Positions 8,793 to 18,118 are shown, numbered from the stretch's first letter. The stretch: 64,000 nucleotides of DNA from Roseovarius autotrophicus (GCF_018069895.1 NZ_JAGQDH010000003.1:62001-126000), one strand, 5' to 3'. Notes: generated from the letters alone by a model not told the origin. Numbers and translations are program-made.

Positions 8793-8850
8793 TCGCGCGG
8801 TCTCTCCTGTTCGATGTTGGGCCAGCATACACATGTCGGGGCAGCGAAAC

Positions 8851-8864
8851 TTGACGAAGGTCAA
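8851..8864. promoter_or_regulatory. NnrR/Dnr-type box between nnrR and the small membrane protein gene
   Basis: TTGACGAAGGTCAA is a perfect TTGAC-N4-GTCAA palindrome of the Crp/FNR superfamily type. It is centred at 8857.5, about 65 bp from the leftward start (8792) and 78 bp from nnrR (8935). It matches the boxes before norC, nirS and nirE at 12 of 14 positions. The leftward promoter has the better -10 box. Confidence 0.8.
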
Positions 8865-8934
8865 GGCTTGTGCGCGTGATGGTGGCATGGCTTGGCCGCG
8901 CACGAGTGGGCGCAGGACACTGGGGACGGGCAGA

Positions 8935-9639
8935 ATGAAAGCCGAATTCGTCGAAATTGCGCGGCAATCCCTGCTCTTTGCCTCGGTCCCCGAGGAGGTG
9001 GCGGACAAGCTGATCGTCGCCTCGCATGTGCGCCGGTTTGACCGCGGAGCAACGATTTTCTTGCAGGGAGAGCCCGCGCGCTCGATCTATATCGTGGCCG
9101 AGGGCTGGGTGAAGCTCTACCGCATCGCCCCCAATGGTGCCGAGGCGGTGGTGGGGGTCTTTACCCGTGGCCGCAGTTTCGGCGAGGCGGTGGCGCTGCG
9201 CCATGCCGCCTATCCCGTCGCCGCTGAGGCAGTGACCGATTGCACTCTGATTCAGGTGGAAGCAGCGGCCCTCCTGCGCGAGATCCGCGATGTGCCCGAG
9301 GTGGCCATCGCGATCCTTGCCTCCACCTTCGCCCATCTTCAGGCGCTGGTGGGGCAGGTCGAGGCGCTCAAGGCACAGACGGCAGCACAGAGGGTGGCCG
9401 AATTCCTGCTTGATCTCGCTACCTGCGCGCAGGGCAAATGCGAGGTGGTCCTGCCCTATGACAAGGCGCTGATTGCCGGTCGTCTGGGGATGAAGCCCGA
9501 GAGCCTCAGCCGCGCCTTCGCCAAGCTGCGCGACCATGGTGTCAGCATCCGGCAGAACATGGCCGAAATCGCCGATCTGGAGCGGTTGCAGGACTATGCA
9601 CTGGCCGATCCGGCCGAGGCGTGGAGCCGGGATCGCTAA
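8935..9639 (+). CDS. nnrR: Crp/Fnr-family transcriptional regulator of denitrification (NnrR/Dnr type)
   Basis: Probable NO-responsive activator of the nir and nor genes. 234 residues: a cyclic-nucleotide-like beta-roll (about 15-115), a dimer helix (about 120-155) and a C-terminal helix-turn-helix with recognition helix KPESLSRAFAKL. E189, S192 and R193 are the residues that read TTGA half-sites in FNR relatives. No N-terminal cysteine cluster exists (cysteines only at 103, 164 and 169), so it is not an iron-sulfur FNR; the Dnr/NnrR group is thought to sense NO through heme. The start at 8935 is chosen for family fit. The stop codon overlaps that of convergent norF in CTAA. Four matching boxes in the island are its likely targets. 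Confidence 0.88.
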   Translation: MKAEFVEIARQSLLFASVPEEVADKLIVASHVRRFDRGATIFLQGEPARSIYIVAEGWVKLYRIAPNGAEAVVGVFTRGRSFGEAVALRHAAYPVAAEAVTDCTLIQVEAAALLREIRDVPEVAIAILASTFAHLQALVGQVEALKAQTAAQRVAEFLLDLATCAQGKCEVVLPYDKALIAGRLGMKPESLSRAFAKLRDHGVSIRQNMAEIADLERLQDYALADPAEAWSRDR

Positions 9640-9884
9640 ATCAACAGAGCAAGCCCCGCAAGCCCGGCGCAGAACCCCGCCAGCACCATGTCAAAACCGC
9701 GCCGCCAGCGCGGGGCGTGGGCAAGGCCAAGGTAGCGATGCAGGATGATCCGCCCCTTGAGCAAGGCCAGCGAGAGCGCCAGCAGCGAAACCACCGACCC
9801 CGCAGGCACAAGGCTCAGACCAGCGCCGGCAAGGCTCAGCGTCACGAGGGCGGCCCAGGCCATCAAGAGCGGATCGCGCGTCAT
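9636..9884 (-). CDS. norF: NorF-like cytochrome c oxidase subunit IV family protein
   Basis: An 82-residue membrane protein with three hydrophobic segments (LLMAWAALVTLSLAGAGL, VVSLLALSLALLKGRIIL and FDMVLAGFCAGLAGLALLI). The central LLALSLALLKGRIILHRYLGL matches the short subunit-IV-like proteins found after norE. It overlaps norE by ATGA, at the end of the norCBQDEF operon. Its role in NO reductase activity is accessory and poorly defined. The last codon abuts nnrR: the two convergent stop codons share the four bases CTAA. Confidence 0.8.
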   Translation of the reverse strand: MTRDPLLMAWAALVTLSLAGAGLSLVPAGSVVSLLALSLALLKGRIILHRYLGLAHAPRWRRGFDMVLAGFCAGLAGLALLI

Positions 9885-10423
9885 CGGATCAGGTAGACCA
9901 CCGGGAAAAGCAACACCCAGACAAGATCGACCATGTGCCAGAAGGCCGCGCCGGTCTCGGTCGCGCGCGGATCGCGCAACACCGCCACCAGCCCCAGAAG
10001 CACGATGCCCGCCACCACATGCGCGGCGTGAAAGCCGGTCAGCAGGTAGTAGAAGGTAAAAAAGGCGTGGGTTTCCCAGTCGATTCCCTGCGCGGATTTG
10101 GCGGCGTATTCCTGCCCCTTGATGACCAGAAACACCACGCCAAGCGCCATCGCCGCCGCGAGACATGCGCGCTTGCGCGCCTCCCGCTCCGCCTCGGCGG
10201 CGCGCACGGCCAGCACGGCGAGAAAACCTGATGTGACCAGCACCACGGTATTGAGCGCGGCCCCCGCCCGATCAAGATGCGCCTGCGCCTCTGCAAAACC
10301 TGCCGGGTCGGTGAGGCGCATGGCACTCAGCGCCGCCAGCCCCGCGCCGAACACCAGTAGTTCCGACACGATCAGAACCCACATCATCGGCTCGCCGGGC
10401 AATTCGTCAATAAGGTCGGTCAT
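9881..10423 (-). CDS. norE: NorE, cytochrome c oxidase subunit III family protein
   Basis: A 180-residue multispanning membrane protein related to heme-copper oxidase subunit III. It opens with GEPMMWVLIVSELLVFGAGLAA and ends with GAAFWHMVDLVWVLLFPVVYLIR, both typical of the family; TGFHAAHVVAGIVLL is the conserved His-rich helix. Start 10423 overlaps the norD stop by ATGA. In other denitrifiers NorE and NorF support full NO reductase activity without being part of the purified NorCB complex. Confidence 0.9.
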   Translation of the reverse strand: MTDLIDELPGEPMMWVLIVSELLVFGAGLAALSAMRLTDPAGFAEAQAHLDRAGAALNTVVLVTSGFLAVLAVRAAEAEREARKRACLAAAMALGVVFLVIKGQEYAAKSAQGIDWETHAFFTFYYLLTGFHAAHVVAGIVLLGLVAVLRDPRATETGAAFWHMVDLVWVLLFPVVYLIR

Positions 10424-12363
10424 GCCCCGACCAGTTGCCGGTAAATCTGCGGCAATGCGGCGGTCAGCCGGTCGGGATGCGGGATGAGCGCAAAGCCGCC
10501 CTGCCCGAACATGCGCGGAAACCACGCCTTGCCATCGCGGTCCACGGTGATGCCAAAGACCGAATGGCCCGCGCGCCGTGCCTCGCGGATCGCCATGTGG
10601 CTGTCTTCGATGCCATGGCGGCCTTCGTAATGGTCGAGATCGTTGGGCTTGCCGTCGGTGATGACCAGGAGCAGCCGCCGCTTGCGCGTCTCGCGCGCCA
10701 ACTCCGCACTCGCGTGACGGATCGCGGCGCCAAGGCGGGTGTAATGGCCGGGCTTGAGGGCGGCGATGCGCGCCTCGATGGCTGCGCTCATCGGTTCGTC
10801 GAACCGCTTGAGCCGGTGCAGCCAGACCCGGTGCCGCTTGAGCGAGGAAAAGGCGTTGATGGCAAAGCTGTCACCACAGGCGTTGAGGCCCCAGGAGAGC
10901 GCCGCCAGCGCCTCGCGCTCGATCTCGATGACCGAACGCGACCCGCCGTCGTGCCCCGTCACCGTGCCTTCGGTAGACCGCGAGACATCAAGCAGGATCG
11001 ACACCGCCAGATCGCGCGCAAGCGGGCGCGTCTGCCGCCAGATGCGGTCATCGCTCTCGCCGGTGGCGATGAAATCCACCCGCGCGCGCACCGCGCGTTC
11101 GGTGTCAAGCTCATCGCCGTCGGGGTGGCCGGGGGTCGAGACGCGGCCGGGTCTCAGCGCCTCGAACTGCCGTTTCACCGCCCGGATGCGGCGCGTCGCG
11201 CGCGGATCTCGCGCGGCAAGCGCGCCCGTCTCGGGGCGTAGATCGCTGGCAAGGATGCGCACATGATCGGGCATGTAGCGCCCCGTGCGCACATCCCATT
11301 CCGGGTAGGTCAGCACGTCCGACAGCGCCTCCCGGTCCACGTCTTCAGGGGCGAGATCGAGATGCAGCTTGAGCCGCGTCGCCGGGGCCTGAGAGATTTG
11401 CCCCAGCCCGATTTCCTCCTGATCGTCGGCGGCCTTTTTCGCGCTGTCCTCGTCATCGTCCTCGACGCGGCGGTTGAGGTTGATGAACTCGGCCCAGGCA
11501 AGGATCGCCTCGAACTTGTGCAGGATAAAGCTGTCCTTGCGGTCGATGAGGTCGGATTTGCGGCGGCGCGCGCGGCGGGTCTTCTCCTCGCCTTGGGACG
11601 TCTCGGGCGCGCCCTCGGTCTCGCGGTCCTCGACCTGATCGGCGTGGCTGCGCCTCGGTCTGCGCAGATCGGGCCAGAGCGGCACCGGCCGGAACGGGCG
11701 ATAGCCGCGCGGGGCGCGCAAGCTGTCCGGGTCTGCCCCGGCCAGCACCTCGGCGCGCGCGGGCAGCGGCGCGGGATCGCCCAGATGGTGACGGATAAGC
11801 GCCTCGACCGCCGATTCCAGGGCGGGAAGCGCGGGGCGGGGGCGCAACGCCAGCAACCCGCCACACAGATCGGCATAAAGCGCGCGAAAGCCCGGCGCGG
11901 CCTGAAGCGTGGCGGCGACCATGTCTTGCGCGGCGGCAATCGCGGCCAGATCGGCGGACAGCGGATCATCGTGATCGGGGGCAGTCGGCGCATGGGCCGC
12001 GCAGGCGGCAAGCCACAGATACAGCGCGCCATTGGCCTCGGGCGCGGGAAAGACCGCCAGCGACGCGGGCAGGCGCAACGCCGCGCCGTCGAAACTGGCG
12101 CGTGGCAGCACCTCGGCGGGCGTGCCAAGGCGGCGCAGAAAGGAGAGGCGGTGATGGCTCGTCTCCTCCGCCACGGCCTTGACCTCGACGGACGGATCGC
12201 CGCCGAGGCCCCGGAAAAGGACTGCCAGCCGCCCCGCGACCTCAGAGAGGTCAACACGGGCTCCGTCATGCACGCCCGGGGCGTCGAGACGGCTGGCATA
12301 GGCGTGCCACAGTTTCCCGATGGTTTCTTCGGGTTCCCATGGGTCGACGTCGATCCTGCCCAT
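10420..12363 (-). CDS. norD: NorD, von Willebrand factor A domain protein for NO reductase activation
   Basis: A 647-residue cytoplasmic assembly factor that works with the AAA+ protein NorQ to activate NorCB, probably in iron insertion. The N-terminal half is helical. Its middle carries acidic and basic tracts (RRVEDDDEDSAKKAADDQEE, EKTRRARRRKSDL). The C-terminal quarter is a VWA domain with the MIDAS motif DVSRST and later VITDGKPND. The start is ATG 12363 (MGRIDVDPWEPEETIGKLW); a GTG at 12375 overlapping the norQ stop is the alternative and adds four residues. It overlaps norE by ATGA. Confidence 0.92.
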   Translation of the reverse strand: MGRIDVDPWEPEETIGKLWHAYASRLDAPGVHDGARVDLSEVAGRLAVLFRGLGGDPSVEVKAVAEETSHHRLSFLRRLGTPAEVLPRASFDGAALRLPASLAVFPAPEANGALYLWLAACAAHAPTAPDHDDPLSADLAAIAAAQDMVAATLQAAPGFRALYADLCGGLLALRPRPALPALESAVEALIRHHLGDPAPLPARAEVLAGADPDSLRAPRGYRPFRPVPLWPDLRRPRRSHADQVEDRETEGAPETSQGEEKTRRARRRKSDLIDRKDSFILHKFEAILAWAEFINLNRRVEDDDEDSAKKAADDQEEIGLGQISQAPATRLKLHLDLAPEDVDREALSDVLTYPEWDVRTGRYMPDHVRILASDLRPETGALAARDPRATRRIRAVKRQFEALRPGRVSTPGHPDGDELDTERAVRARVDFIATGESDDRIWRQTRPLARDLAVSILLDVSRSTEGTVTGHDGGSRSVIEIEREALAALSWGLNACGDSFAINAFSSLKRHRVWLHRLKRFDEPMSAAIEARIAALKPGHYTRLGAAIRHASAELARETRKRRLLLVITDGKPNDLDHYEGRHGIEDSHMAIREARRAGHSVFGITVDRDGKAWFPRMFGQGGFALIPHPDRLTAALPQIYRQLVGA

Positions 12364-12371
12364 CACCGGCC

Positions 12372-13187
12372 TCACCCGAAAACGGCGGTGACAAGATCGA
12401 GGAGCCCGCGTTTCGTGTCGCGGTCATCCGTGAGCGGTTCTATCATCGCGGCCAGAATGGCGCGCTCGACCGGCATGCCCTGACGGATGAGGATGGCGGC
12501 ATAGACCACGAGGCGGGTGGACACCCCTTCCTCCAGATCCTGCCCCTTGAGATCGCGCAGCCGGTTGGCAAGCCGCACCAGCGGCTTGACGCGTTCCTCC
12601 GACAGACCGGATTCGCGTGCGACCACGGGGATTTCCCGCTCGGGGCGGGGAAAGTCGAACTCGACCGAGACAAAGCGTTGCCGCGTCGAGGGCTTGAGCG
12701 TCTTGAGGATGTTCTGATAGCCGGGGTTGTAGGAGGCCACGAGCATGAAACCCTCGGGCGCCGCCAGTTCTTCGCCGGTGCGCTCGATGGGCAGGATGCG
12801 GCGGTCATCGGTCAGCGGGTGCAGGACCACGGTCACATCCTTGCGTGCCTCCACCACCTCGTCGAGATAGCAGATCGCGCCCTCGCGTACGGCCCGGGTG
12901 AGCGGGCCATCGGCCCAGACCGTCTCGCCGCCCTTGAGCAGGTAACGCCCGATCAGGTCCGCCGCAGACAGATCGTCATGGCAGGCCACCGTATAGAGCG
13001 GGCGGCCAAGGCGCGCGGCCATATGCGCCACGAACCGTGTCTTGCCGCAGCCCGTCGGCCCCTTGAGCAGGACCGGCAGGCGGTTCTCATGCGCCGCCGT
13101 GACAAGCGCGATCTCGTCGCCCTGCGGCAGGTAGAAGGGGGCGTCAGCCGCCCCCTTCAGGTTGGGGTGGGATCCATCCATCTCCAT
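12372..13187 (-). CDS. norQ: NorQ, MoxR-type AAA+ ATPase
   Basis: An AAA+ chaperone-like ATPase paired with NorD for maturation of NO reductase. Walker A is GPTGCGKT (residues 43-50), Walker B is [11 protein letters not shown], and sensor 1 is [11 protein letters not shown], all typical of the CbbQ/NirQ/NorQ/GpvN group. 271 residues. Start 13187 overlaps the norB stop as TGATG; two nearby in-frame starts (13190 GTG, 13181 ATG) are possible. It ends within a GTGA overlap region with norD. Confidence 0.94.
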   Translation of the reverse strand: MEMDGSHPNLKGAADAPFYLPQGDEIALVTAAHENRLPVLLKGPTGCGKTRFVAHMAARLGRPLYTVACHDDLSAADLIGRYLLKGGETVWADGPLTRAVREGAICYLDEVVEARKDVTVVLHPLTDDRRILPIERTGEELAAPEGFMLVASYNPGYQNILKTLKPSTRQRFVSVEFDFPRPEREIPVVARESGLSEERVKPLVRLANRLRDLKGQDLEEGVSTRLVVYAAILIRQGMPVERAILAAMIEPLTDDRDTKRGLLDLVTAVFG

Positions 13188-14551
13188 CACTCCGCCGGCT
13201 GGCTGATGCCGGGCTCGATGACCTCGCGGCGCGGCACGAACACGGCGTAGATGAAGAGAAGCGCGCCAAGCACCACTGCGATGCCCGCGCCGAAGCGCAT
13301 CCAGTAGAACACCGCAAGCTGATCCTGCACGCTCATGTAATCCTCGCCCATGACCCGTTGCAGGTGGGTCTGCACCGTGCCGGCAAAGGTCAGCACAAAG
13401 GTCATGAACACCACGCCCGAGGACATCAGCCAGAAGGATGCCATGTTGAGCACCTGGTTATAGGGATCGCGCCCAAGAAGGTGCGGCATGGCATAGGTGA
13501 TGATCGCGAGATTCAGCGCTACATAGGCCCCGTAGAACGCAAGGTGGCCATGGGCGGCGGTGATCTGCGTGCCATGGGTGTAGTAGTTGACGCCATGCAG
13601 CGTGTGCAGGAAGCCCCAGACTCCCGCGCCGAAGAAGGCGAGCGTGGCACAGCCGAGCGCCCAGAGAAGCGCGGCCTTGTTGGGGTGGTCGCGGCGACCC
13701 TTCCAGACCATGACGAAGGCAAAGGCCATCATGGCGAAGAACGGGATCACTTCCAGCGAGGAGAAGATCGAGCCGATCCACTGCCAGTATCCCGGCGTTC
13801 CGATCCAGTAATAATGGTGCCCGGTCCCGAGGATGCCCGAGAAGAGCGCGGCGGCGACGATGACATAAAGCCATTTCTCCACCACCTCGCGGTCAACGCC
13901 CGTCAGCTTGAGCATCAGGAAGGCGAGGATCGAGGCCATCACCAGCTCCCATGTGCCTTCCACCCAGAGATGGACCACATACCACCAGTACATCTTGTCG
14001 AGCGCGAGGTTCGAGGGGTTGTAGAAGGCGAAGAGGAACAGAAGCGCCAGACCCCAGAGGCCCAGAAGCAGGATGTTCGTGATCGCCGTCTTGCGCCCCG
14101 CAAGCACCGTCATCGACACGTTGTAAAGAAAGATCAGCGCGGCGACGACAATGCCGACCTTGACCCATTTGGGCTGCTCAAGGAACTCGCGCCCTTCCTT
14201 GCCCAAGAGCCAATTGCCCTCGAAGATGTTGAACAGATAGGTAACCACCACGCCAAGCGTGCCGAGCACGAGAATGCCCAGTTGCAGCCATGCGAGCTTT
14301 TCGGAGTGGATCTCACGCTCGGATTCCTCGGGCAAAAGGTAATAGGCCGCCCCGAAGAAGCCCAGAAGCAGCCAAACGATGAGACTGTTGGAATGGAGCA
14401 TCCGGAGGATGTTGAACGGCACCAGCTCCGACAGGAAGGTCGGCACCACGTAGACAAAGCCCATGACAAGGCCGATGGTCACCTGCACCGCAAAGAGCGC
14501 AAGGGCCACGGCGAAATAGGCCAGGGCGATTTTCTGGGTTTGATATTTCAT
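13187..14551 (-). CDS. norB: Nitric oxide reductase catalytic subunit NorB
   Basis: A heme-copper-type membrane enzyme that reduces NO to N2O with electrons from NorC. 454 residues and 12 hydrophobic segments. Conserved ligands are visible: RMLHSNS (low-spin heme b), HLWVEGTWE (non-heme iron His and Glu), [10 protein letters not shown] (iron-site histidines) and [26 protein letters not shown] (heme b3 and b histidines). It is 12 bases downstream of norC. It is the short cytochrome c-dependent form, without the quinol-oxidising N-terminal extension. Confidence 0.97.
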   Translation of the reverse strand: MKYQTQKIALAYFAVALALFAVQVTIGLVMGFVYVVPTFLSELVPFNILRMLHSNSLIVWLLLGFFGAAYYLLPEESEREIHSEKLAWLQLGILVLGTLGVVVTYLFNIFEGNWLLGKEGREFLEQPKWVKVGIVVAALIFLYNVSMTVLAGRKTAITNILLLGLWGLALLFLFAFYNPSNLALDKMYWWYVVHLWVEGTWELVMASILAFLMLKLTGVDREVVEKWLYVIVAAALFSGILGTGHHYYWIGTPGYWQWIGSIFSSLEVIPFFAMMAFAFVMVWKGRRDHPNKAALLWALGCATLAFFGAGVWGFLHTLHGVNYYTHGTQITAAHGHLAFYGAYVALNLAIITYAMPHLLGRDPYNQVLNMASFWLMSSGVVFMTFVLTFAGTVQTHLQRVMGEDYMSVQDQLAVFYWMRFGAGIAVVLGALLFIYAVFVPRREVIEPGISQPAE

Positions 14552-14563
14552 GGCTCTCGCTCC

Positions 14564-15016
14564 TCAACCGGCGTCGTTCGGTGGCCAGTTCTGCGTGTTG
14601 ATGCGGCCCGTCCACAGAAGGAAATCCGCAAGGTTGCGATACTCTTCGTCGCTCAGGCCGAAATTCGGCATCTGGCGGCGGCCCTGGATGCCGGTTGGCA
14701 TGGCGTCCATCCAGCCCTTGAGCATGTCCAGCGCGCCCTCGGGGTCGTCCTGCACACCCCAGCGCGCCATCACATTGCCCAGTTCGGGGGCGTAATAGGC
14801 GCCTTCGCCAAGAATCGAGTGACAGTTGACGCAGGAGTGTTTCTCCCAGACGTGCTTGCCTGCGGCGACGCTCTCGGTAAGGCCGCCGCGGTCGGTCGAT
14901 TTGGTCACGATGTATCGGTGGGAATGGGCGGTCAGGCCCACGAAGATGAGGATGAAGAACAATGATCCGCCGTAGAAAATGTTGCGGGCCATCGTCTTGG
15001 TCAGGACTTCGCGCAT
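14564..15016 (-). CDS. norC: Nitric oxide reductase cytochrome c subunit NorC
   Basis: The membrane-anchored monoheme cytochrome c that feeds electrons to NorB. 150 residues: one N-terminal membrane anchor (IFYGGSLFFILIFVGLTA), heme motif C62-V-N-C65-H66 and the probable axial Met116 in RRQMPNFG. Start 15016 follows AAGGAGA; a second Met nine codons in is less likely. First gene of the nor operon, about 70 bp downstream of an Nnr-type box. Confidence 0.96.
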   Translation of the reverse strand: MREVLTKTMARNIFYGGSLFFILIFVGLTAHSHRYIVTKSTDRGGLTESVAAGKHVWEKHSCVNCHSILGEGAYYAPELGNVMARWGVQDDPEGALDMLKGWMDAMPTGIQGRRQMPNFGLSDEEYRNLADFLLWTGRINTQNWPPNDAG

Positions 15017-15082
15017 GGCGCAGTCTCCTTTTCGGAGCGGTTGACGATGGGGTTACCTTGACGGTCGGTGGCCTCGCTTTCC

Positions 15083-15096
15083 TTAACGAAAGTCAA
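15083..15096 (-). promoter_or_regulatory. NnrR-type box of the norCBQDEF operon
   Basis: TTAACGAAAGTCAA on the plus strand (TTGACTTTCGTTAA towards norC), centred 73 bp before the norC start. If the activator sits at -41.5, transcription would begin about 32 bases before norC, near GGTAAC as a weak -10. The nnrS stop codon lies inside the box. Confidence 0.82.
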
Positions 15097-16295
15097 TCGT
15101 GCCCGGCACGCGGCCCTGTCAGCACGGGCCAGAGCGCCGCGGCAGCGAGCGTGAAGGCCAGCACCCAGAGAAGCCCCGAGCCGAGAACGCCGGTGTAATA
15201 GTGACTGATACCGAGGCTTGATCCTGCCCATCTTGTCAGCGCCGACAGAACCAGAAGCCCGTAGGCCAGTGCCACCGGACCAGGGGCAATCAGCGCGTGC
15301 CCGCCATGGCCAAGCGCCGCGCGCGACATCACCGCCAGCGTCATCACCCCCACCGCGCCGATTCCCAGAAGGTGCAGCGCGGCCACTTCCGAGCCCAGCC
15401 CGAGCGCCGCCAGCCCTGACAGAACCAGCCCCAGCCCGAGCATCGCCATGCCCAGATGCAGCACCCAGAGGATCGGCTGGTTCCATGTCCAGAGCGGTCT
15501 CCAGCGCGCGCCGCGCAAGAGTTGCGCCGCGCCTGCCGCAATCGCCAGCGCGGCAAAAACCGGTCCAGGCAATGCCAGCCCCGCCGCCAGCGCGGTAAGC
15601 AGCGTGAGCCCGAGCACCACCATGTCGAGCGGCAGGTGGCTTTGCGGCAGGCGGTGCTCGATCCCGGCGCGGGTCATCGCGTTGCGGGTAAAGGCGGGCG
15701 TCACCCGCCCGCCCAGCATCACGATCAGCCCGCAGGTGGCAAAAAGTCCCAGCTGCAGCCCTGCGGCTCCGGTCGCCGTCACCCCGGTCCAGTCCAGATG
15801 CACCATCAGGTTCCCCGCCCAGATGAGCGCGAGCACGCCCAGGAACATCATGTTCTGCGGCTTGGGCCGCTTGAGGAGATGGCCAAGGATCTTGGTCCCC
15901 AGAACCGGCAGGAAGGCCAGGTCGAGCGTCGCCACCAACGCCATTGGCAGGCTGCCCGAGAACCAGATGCCAACCCGCGCCGCCAGCCACAGTCCGGCTA
16001 CGAGCATGATAAAGCCGCGTCGCGCCGCGGGCGTGCCGGTCCAGTTCGGCACGGCGGTCAGGAAGAACCCCCCCATCGCCGCCGCCGGATAGCCGAACAC
16101 CATCTCATGCGCGTGCCACAGATGTGGCGGCGGGGCGAAGGGCAGGGCGCTGACCATGCCCCCCGCTGCGTGAATACCGAGCCATCCGGTCCAGACGATC
16201 AGCGAGAAGATCGCGTAAAGGGCGGCGGCGGTGAAGAACACGCGCCAGCCCTCGGAGAAGAAGCGCGCGACCGCGCCCGTGGTGTCTTGTGACAT
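15093..16295 (-). CDS. nnrS: NnrS family heme/copper membrane protein
   Basis: A polytopic inner-membrane protein (about 12 hydrophobic segments) linked in other bacteria to protection from NO and nitrosative stress. 400 residues. Family marks are PPHLWHAHEMVFGYPAAAMGGFFLTAVPNWTG near the N-terminus, GGRVTPAFTRNAM in the middle and MSRAALGHGGHAL later, supplying the conserved His residues. Start 16295 (MSQDTTGAV) is chosen; the upstream open frame runs into the nirS Nnr box. The stop codon is embedded in the norC Nnr box, so nnrS and nor are separate units. It is divergent from nirS and probably shares its box. Confidence 0.93.
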   Translation of the reverse strand: MSQDTTGAVARFFSEGWRVFFTAAALYAIFSLIVWTGWLGIHAAGGMVSALPFAPPPHLWHAHEMVFGYPAAAMGGFFLTAVPNWTGTPAARRGFIMLVAGLWLAARVGIWFSGSLPMALVATLDLAFLPVLGTKILGHLLKRPKPQNMMFLGVLALIWAGNLMVHLDWTGVTATGAAGLQLGLFATCGLIVMLGGRVTPAFTRNAMTRAGIEHRLPQSHLPLDMVVLGLTLLTALAAGLALPGPVFAALAIAAGAAQLLRGARWRPLWTWNQPILWVLHLGMAMLGLGLVLSGLAALGLGSEVAALHLLGIGAVGVMTLAVMSRAALGHGGHALIAPGPVALAYGLLVLSALTRWAGSSLGISHYYTGVLGSGLLWVLAFTLAAAALWPVLTGPRAGHD

Positions 16296-16356
16296 ATCCG
16301 TGCCCCGCGCTTGGAAAACCTGACGCTGAAGGTCGCGCCGAAAGGCCCGGACCACC

Positions 16357-16370
16357 TTAACGAAAGTCAA
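16357..16370. promoter_or_regulatory. NnrR-type box between nirS and nnrS
   Basis: TTAACGAAAGTCAA, identical to the norC and nirE boxes, centred about 69 bp before nirS and 68 bp before nnrS. Its central position between divergent starts could serve both. For nirS a class II layout predicts a transcript start near 16405, a leader of about 28 bases. Confidence 0.85.
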
Positions 16371-16432
16371 GGATCACGCCCCGGTGATCGGTCAGAAAAG
16401 GGATGCCTCACCAGCGCAACGGAGATTCTGAC

Positions 16433-18118
16433 ATGACAACCCCAGCCGCGAGGACACCGAGGACGCCAGGGCGCGTGCTCGGCGCCGGTCTGTCTTTCCT
16501 GCTCTCGACGGCGGCGTTTCCCGCGCTTGCCCAGGAACAGCCGACCATGAACCCGGAGGCCTTTGAAGCCGCCAAGCAGACCTATTTCGAGCAATGCGCC
16601 GGCTGCCATGGCGTGTTGCGAAAGGGCGCGACCGGCAAGCACCTCTTGCCCGAACTCAAGACCAAGGCTGCCGACGGCACCGAGACGGTGACAGGCACGC
16701 TCAAGCTTGGCCAGGACCGGCTGGAGCGGATCATCTCCTTCGGCACCGAAGGGGGCATGAACAACTTTGACGGCATCCTGACGTCAGAGCAGATCGCCGA
16801 TCTGGCCACCTACATCCAGATCGACCCGCCCAAGCCGCCGGAAATGTCGCTGGCCCAGATGATTCAGACCCGCAAGGTCTATATCGAACCGGAAGACTAT
16901 CCGACAGAGCCGCTGCATGGCCGCAACTGGGAGAACTTCTTTGTCGTGATCGAACGCGACGTGGGCAAGGTCGCGGTGATCGACGGCGATACCAAGGAGG
17001 TGCTCGCGCATATCCCCACCGGCTATGCGGTGCACGTGCTCAAGGCGTCGGAACATCACAGCATCGACGAGCCGGAAAATCCGGGCCGGTTCTGGTACAC
17101 GATGGGTCGCGACGGCAAGATGACCAAGATCGACCTGTGGCAAAACCCCGAGAACATGCTCGTGGCTGAGGTCAAGATCGCCTATGACGCCCGCGACGTG
17201 GCCGTGTCCGGCGACGGCAAGTATGTCATTGGCGGGGGCTACTGGCCACCGCATTTCGCCATTGTCGATGCGCTGACGATGGAGCCGAAAAAGGTCGTCT
17301 CGACCCGCGGCGTCAACGTCGATGGCGAATATGTCGAGGAGAGCCGCGTGGCGGCGATCTACACGACCCCGCACGAACCCACATGGCTTGTGGCAGTTAA
17401 GGAACTGGGCCAGATCTGGCAGGTTGATTACACCGACATCGACAACTTGCGTATCGACAAGATCGACAATTCCAAGTTCCTGCATGACGGGTTCTTCGAC
17501 CCGACGGGCCGCTATTTCCAGATCGCGGCAAACGCCTCGGATCAGATGGTGGTGGTCGATTCCAAGACCCGCAAGCTGGAGGCGATCATCGACACCAAGT
17601 CGAAACCCCACCCCGGCCCCGGTGCCAACTGGGTTGATCCGAATTGTGGCCCCGTGGGCGGCACCACGCACCTCGGCACCGGCCATGTGACGGTCTGGGG
17701 CAACGATCCCGCAGATCATCCGGATAACGCCTGGAAGATCTGCTACGAGGTCGAAACCGACGGGCCGGGCCTGTTCATCCGCACCCACCCGACCAGCAAA
17801 TATGTCTGGGCGGACCAGACGCTGCATCCCGAACCCGAGATCCAGCAATCGGTGCAGGTGATCGACAAGGCCACCGGCGAGATCGTCAAGACCATCCAGT
17901 TGACCGAAGTCGAGGGCTATGTCGCCGTCCACTTCGAGTTCAACCAGGACGGCACCGAGGTCTGGGCCTCGGTCTGGAACCGCAAGGATTCCAAGACCGA
18001 CAATGGAGAGATCGTGGTCTTCGACGCCGAGACGCTTGAGGAAAAGGCCCGGATCAAGGGCCTGTTCGCCCCCACCGGCAAGTTCAACGTCTTCAACCGC
18101 TCGAACCACAAGACCTGA
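16433..18118 (+). CDS. nirS: Cytochrome cd1 nitrite reductase
   Basis: A periplasmic enzyme reducing nitrite to NO. 561 residues. The signal peptide ends at ALA-QEQ (about residue 33). The N-terminal cytochrome c domain has C55-A-G-C58-H59; the rest is an eight-bladed propeller that holds heme d1, with the conserved TGYAVHVLKASEHHS and SGDGKYVIGGGYWPPHF segments. The start at 16433 has GGAG upstream; an ATG at 16403 would add residues before the signal peptide and is rejected. An Nnr box lies 69 bp upstream and a strong hairpin follows the stop codon. Confidence 0.97.
   Translation: MTTPAARTPRTPGRVLGAGLSFLLSTAAFPALAQEQPTMNPEAFEAAKQTYFEQCAGCHGVLRKGATGKHLLPELKTKAADGTETVTGTLKLGQDRLERIISFGTEGGMNNFDGILTSEQIADLATYIQIDPPKPPEMSLAQMIQTRKVYIEPEDYPTEPLHGRNWENFFVVIERDVGKVAVIDGDTKEVLAHIPTGYAVHVLKASEHHSIDEPENPGRFWYTMGRDGKMTKIDLWQNPENMLVAEVKIAYDARDVAVSGDGKYVIGGGYWPPHFAIVDALTMEPKKVVSTRGVNVDGEYVEESRVAAIYTTPHEPTWLVAVKELGQIWQVDYTDIDNLRIDKIDNSKFLHDGFFDPTGRYFQIAANASDQMVVVDSKTRKLEAIIDTKSKPHPGPGANWVDPNCGPVGGTTHLGTGHVTVWGNDPADHPDNAWKICYEVETDGPGLFIRTHPTSKYVWADQTLHPEPEIQQSVQVIDKATGEIVKTIQLTEVEGYVAVHFEFNQDGTEVWASVWNRKDSKTDNGEIVVFDAETLEEKARIKGLFAPTGKFNVFNRSNHKT

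Noticed and set aside
8101-9639. Single long frame joining the 3' end of prs in another phase to the Crp/Fnr regulator
   Set aside because: Residues before MKAEFVEIARQ are low-complexity Pro/Arg/Ser translation; the regulator starts at 8935 by family fit.
13358-14965. 535-residue plus-strand frame across norB and norC
   Set aside because: Antisense shadow rich in His, Arg and Glu with no recognisable motif; norB and norC on the other strand are unambiguous.
16403-16432. Upstream ATG for nirS
   Set aside because: It would add ten polar residues before the signal peptide; the ATG at 16433 has a Shine-Dalgarno and a proper leader.
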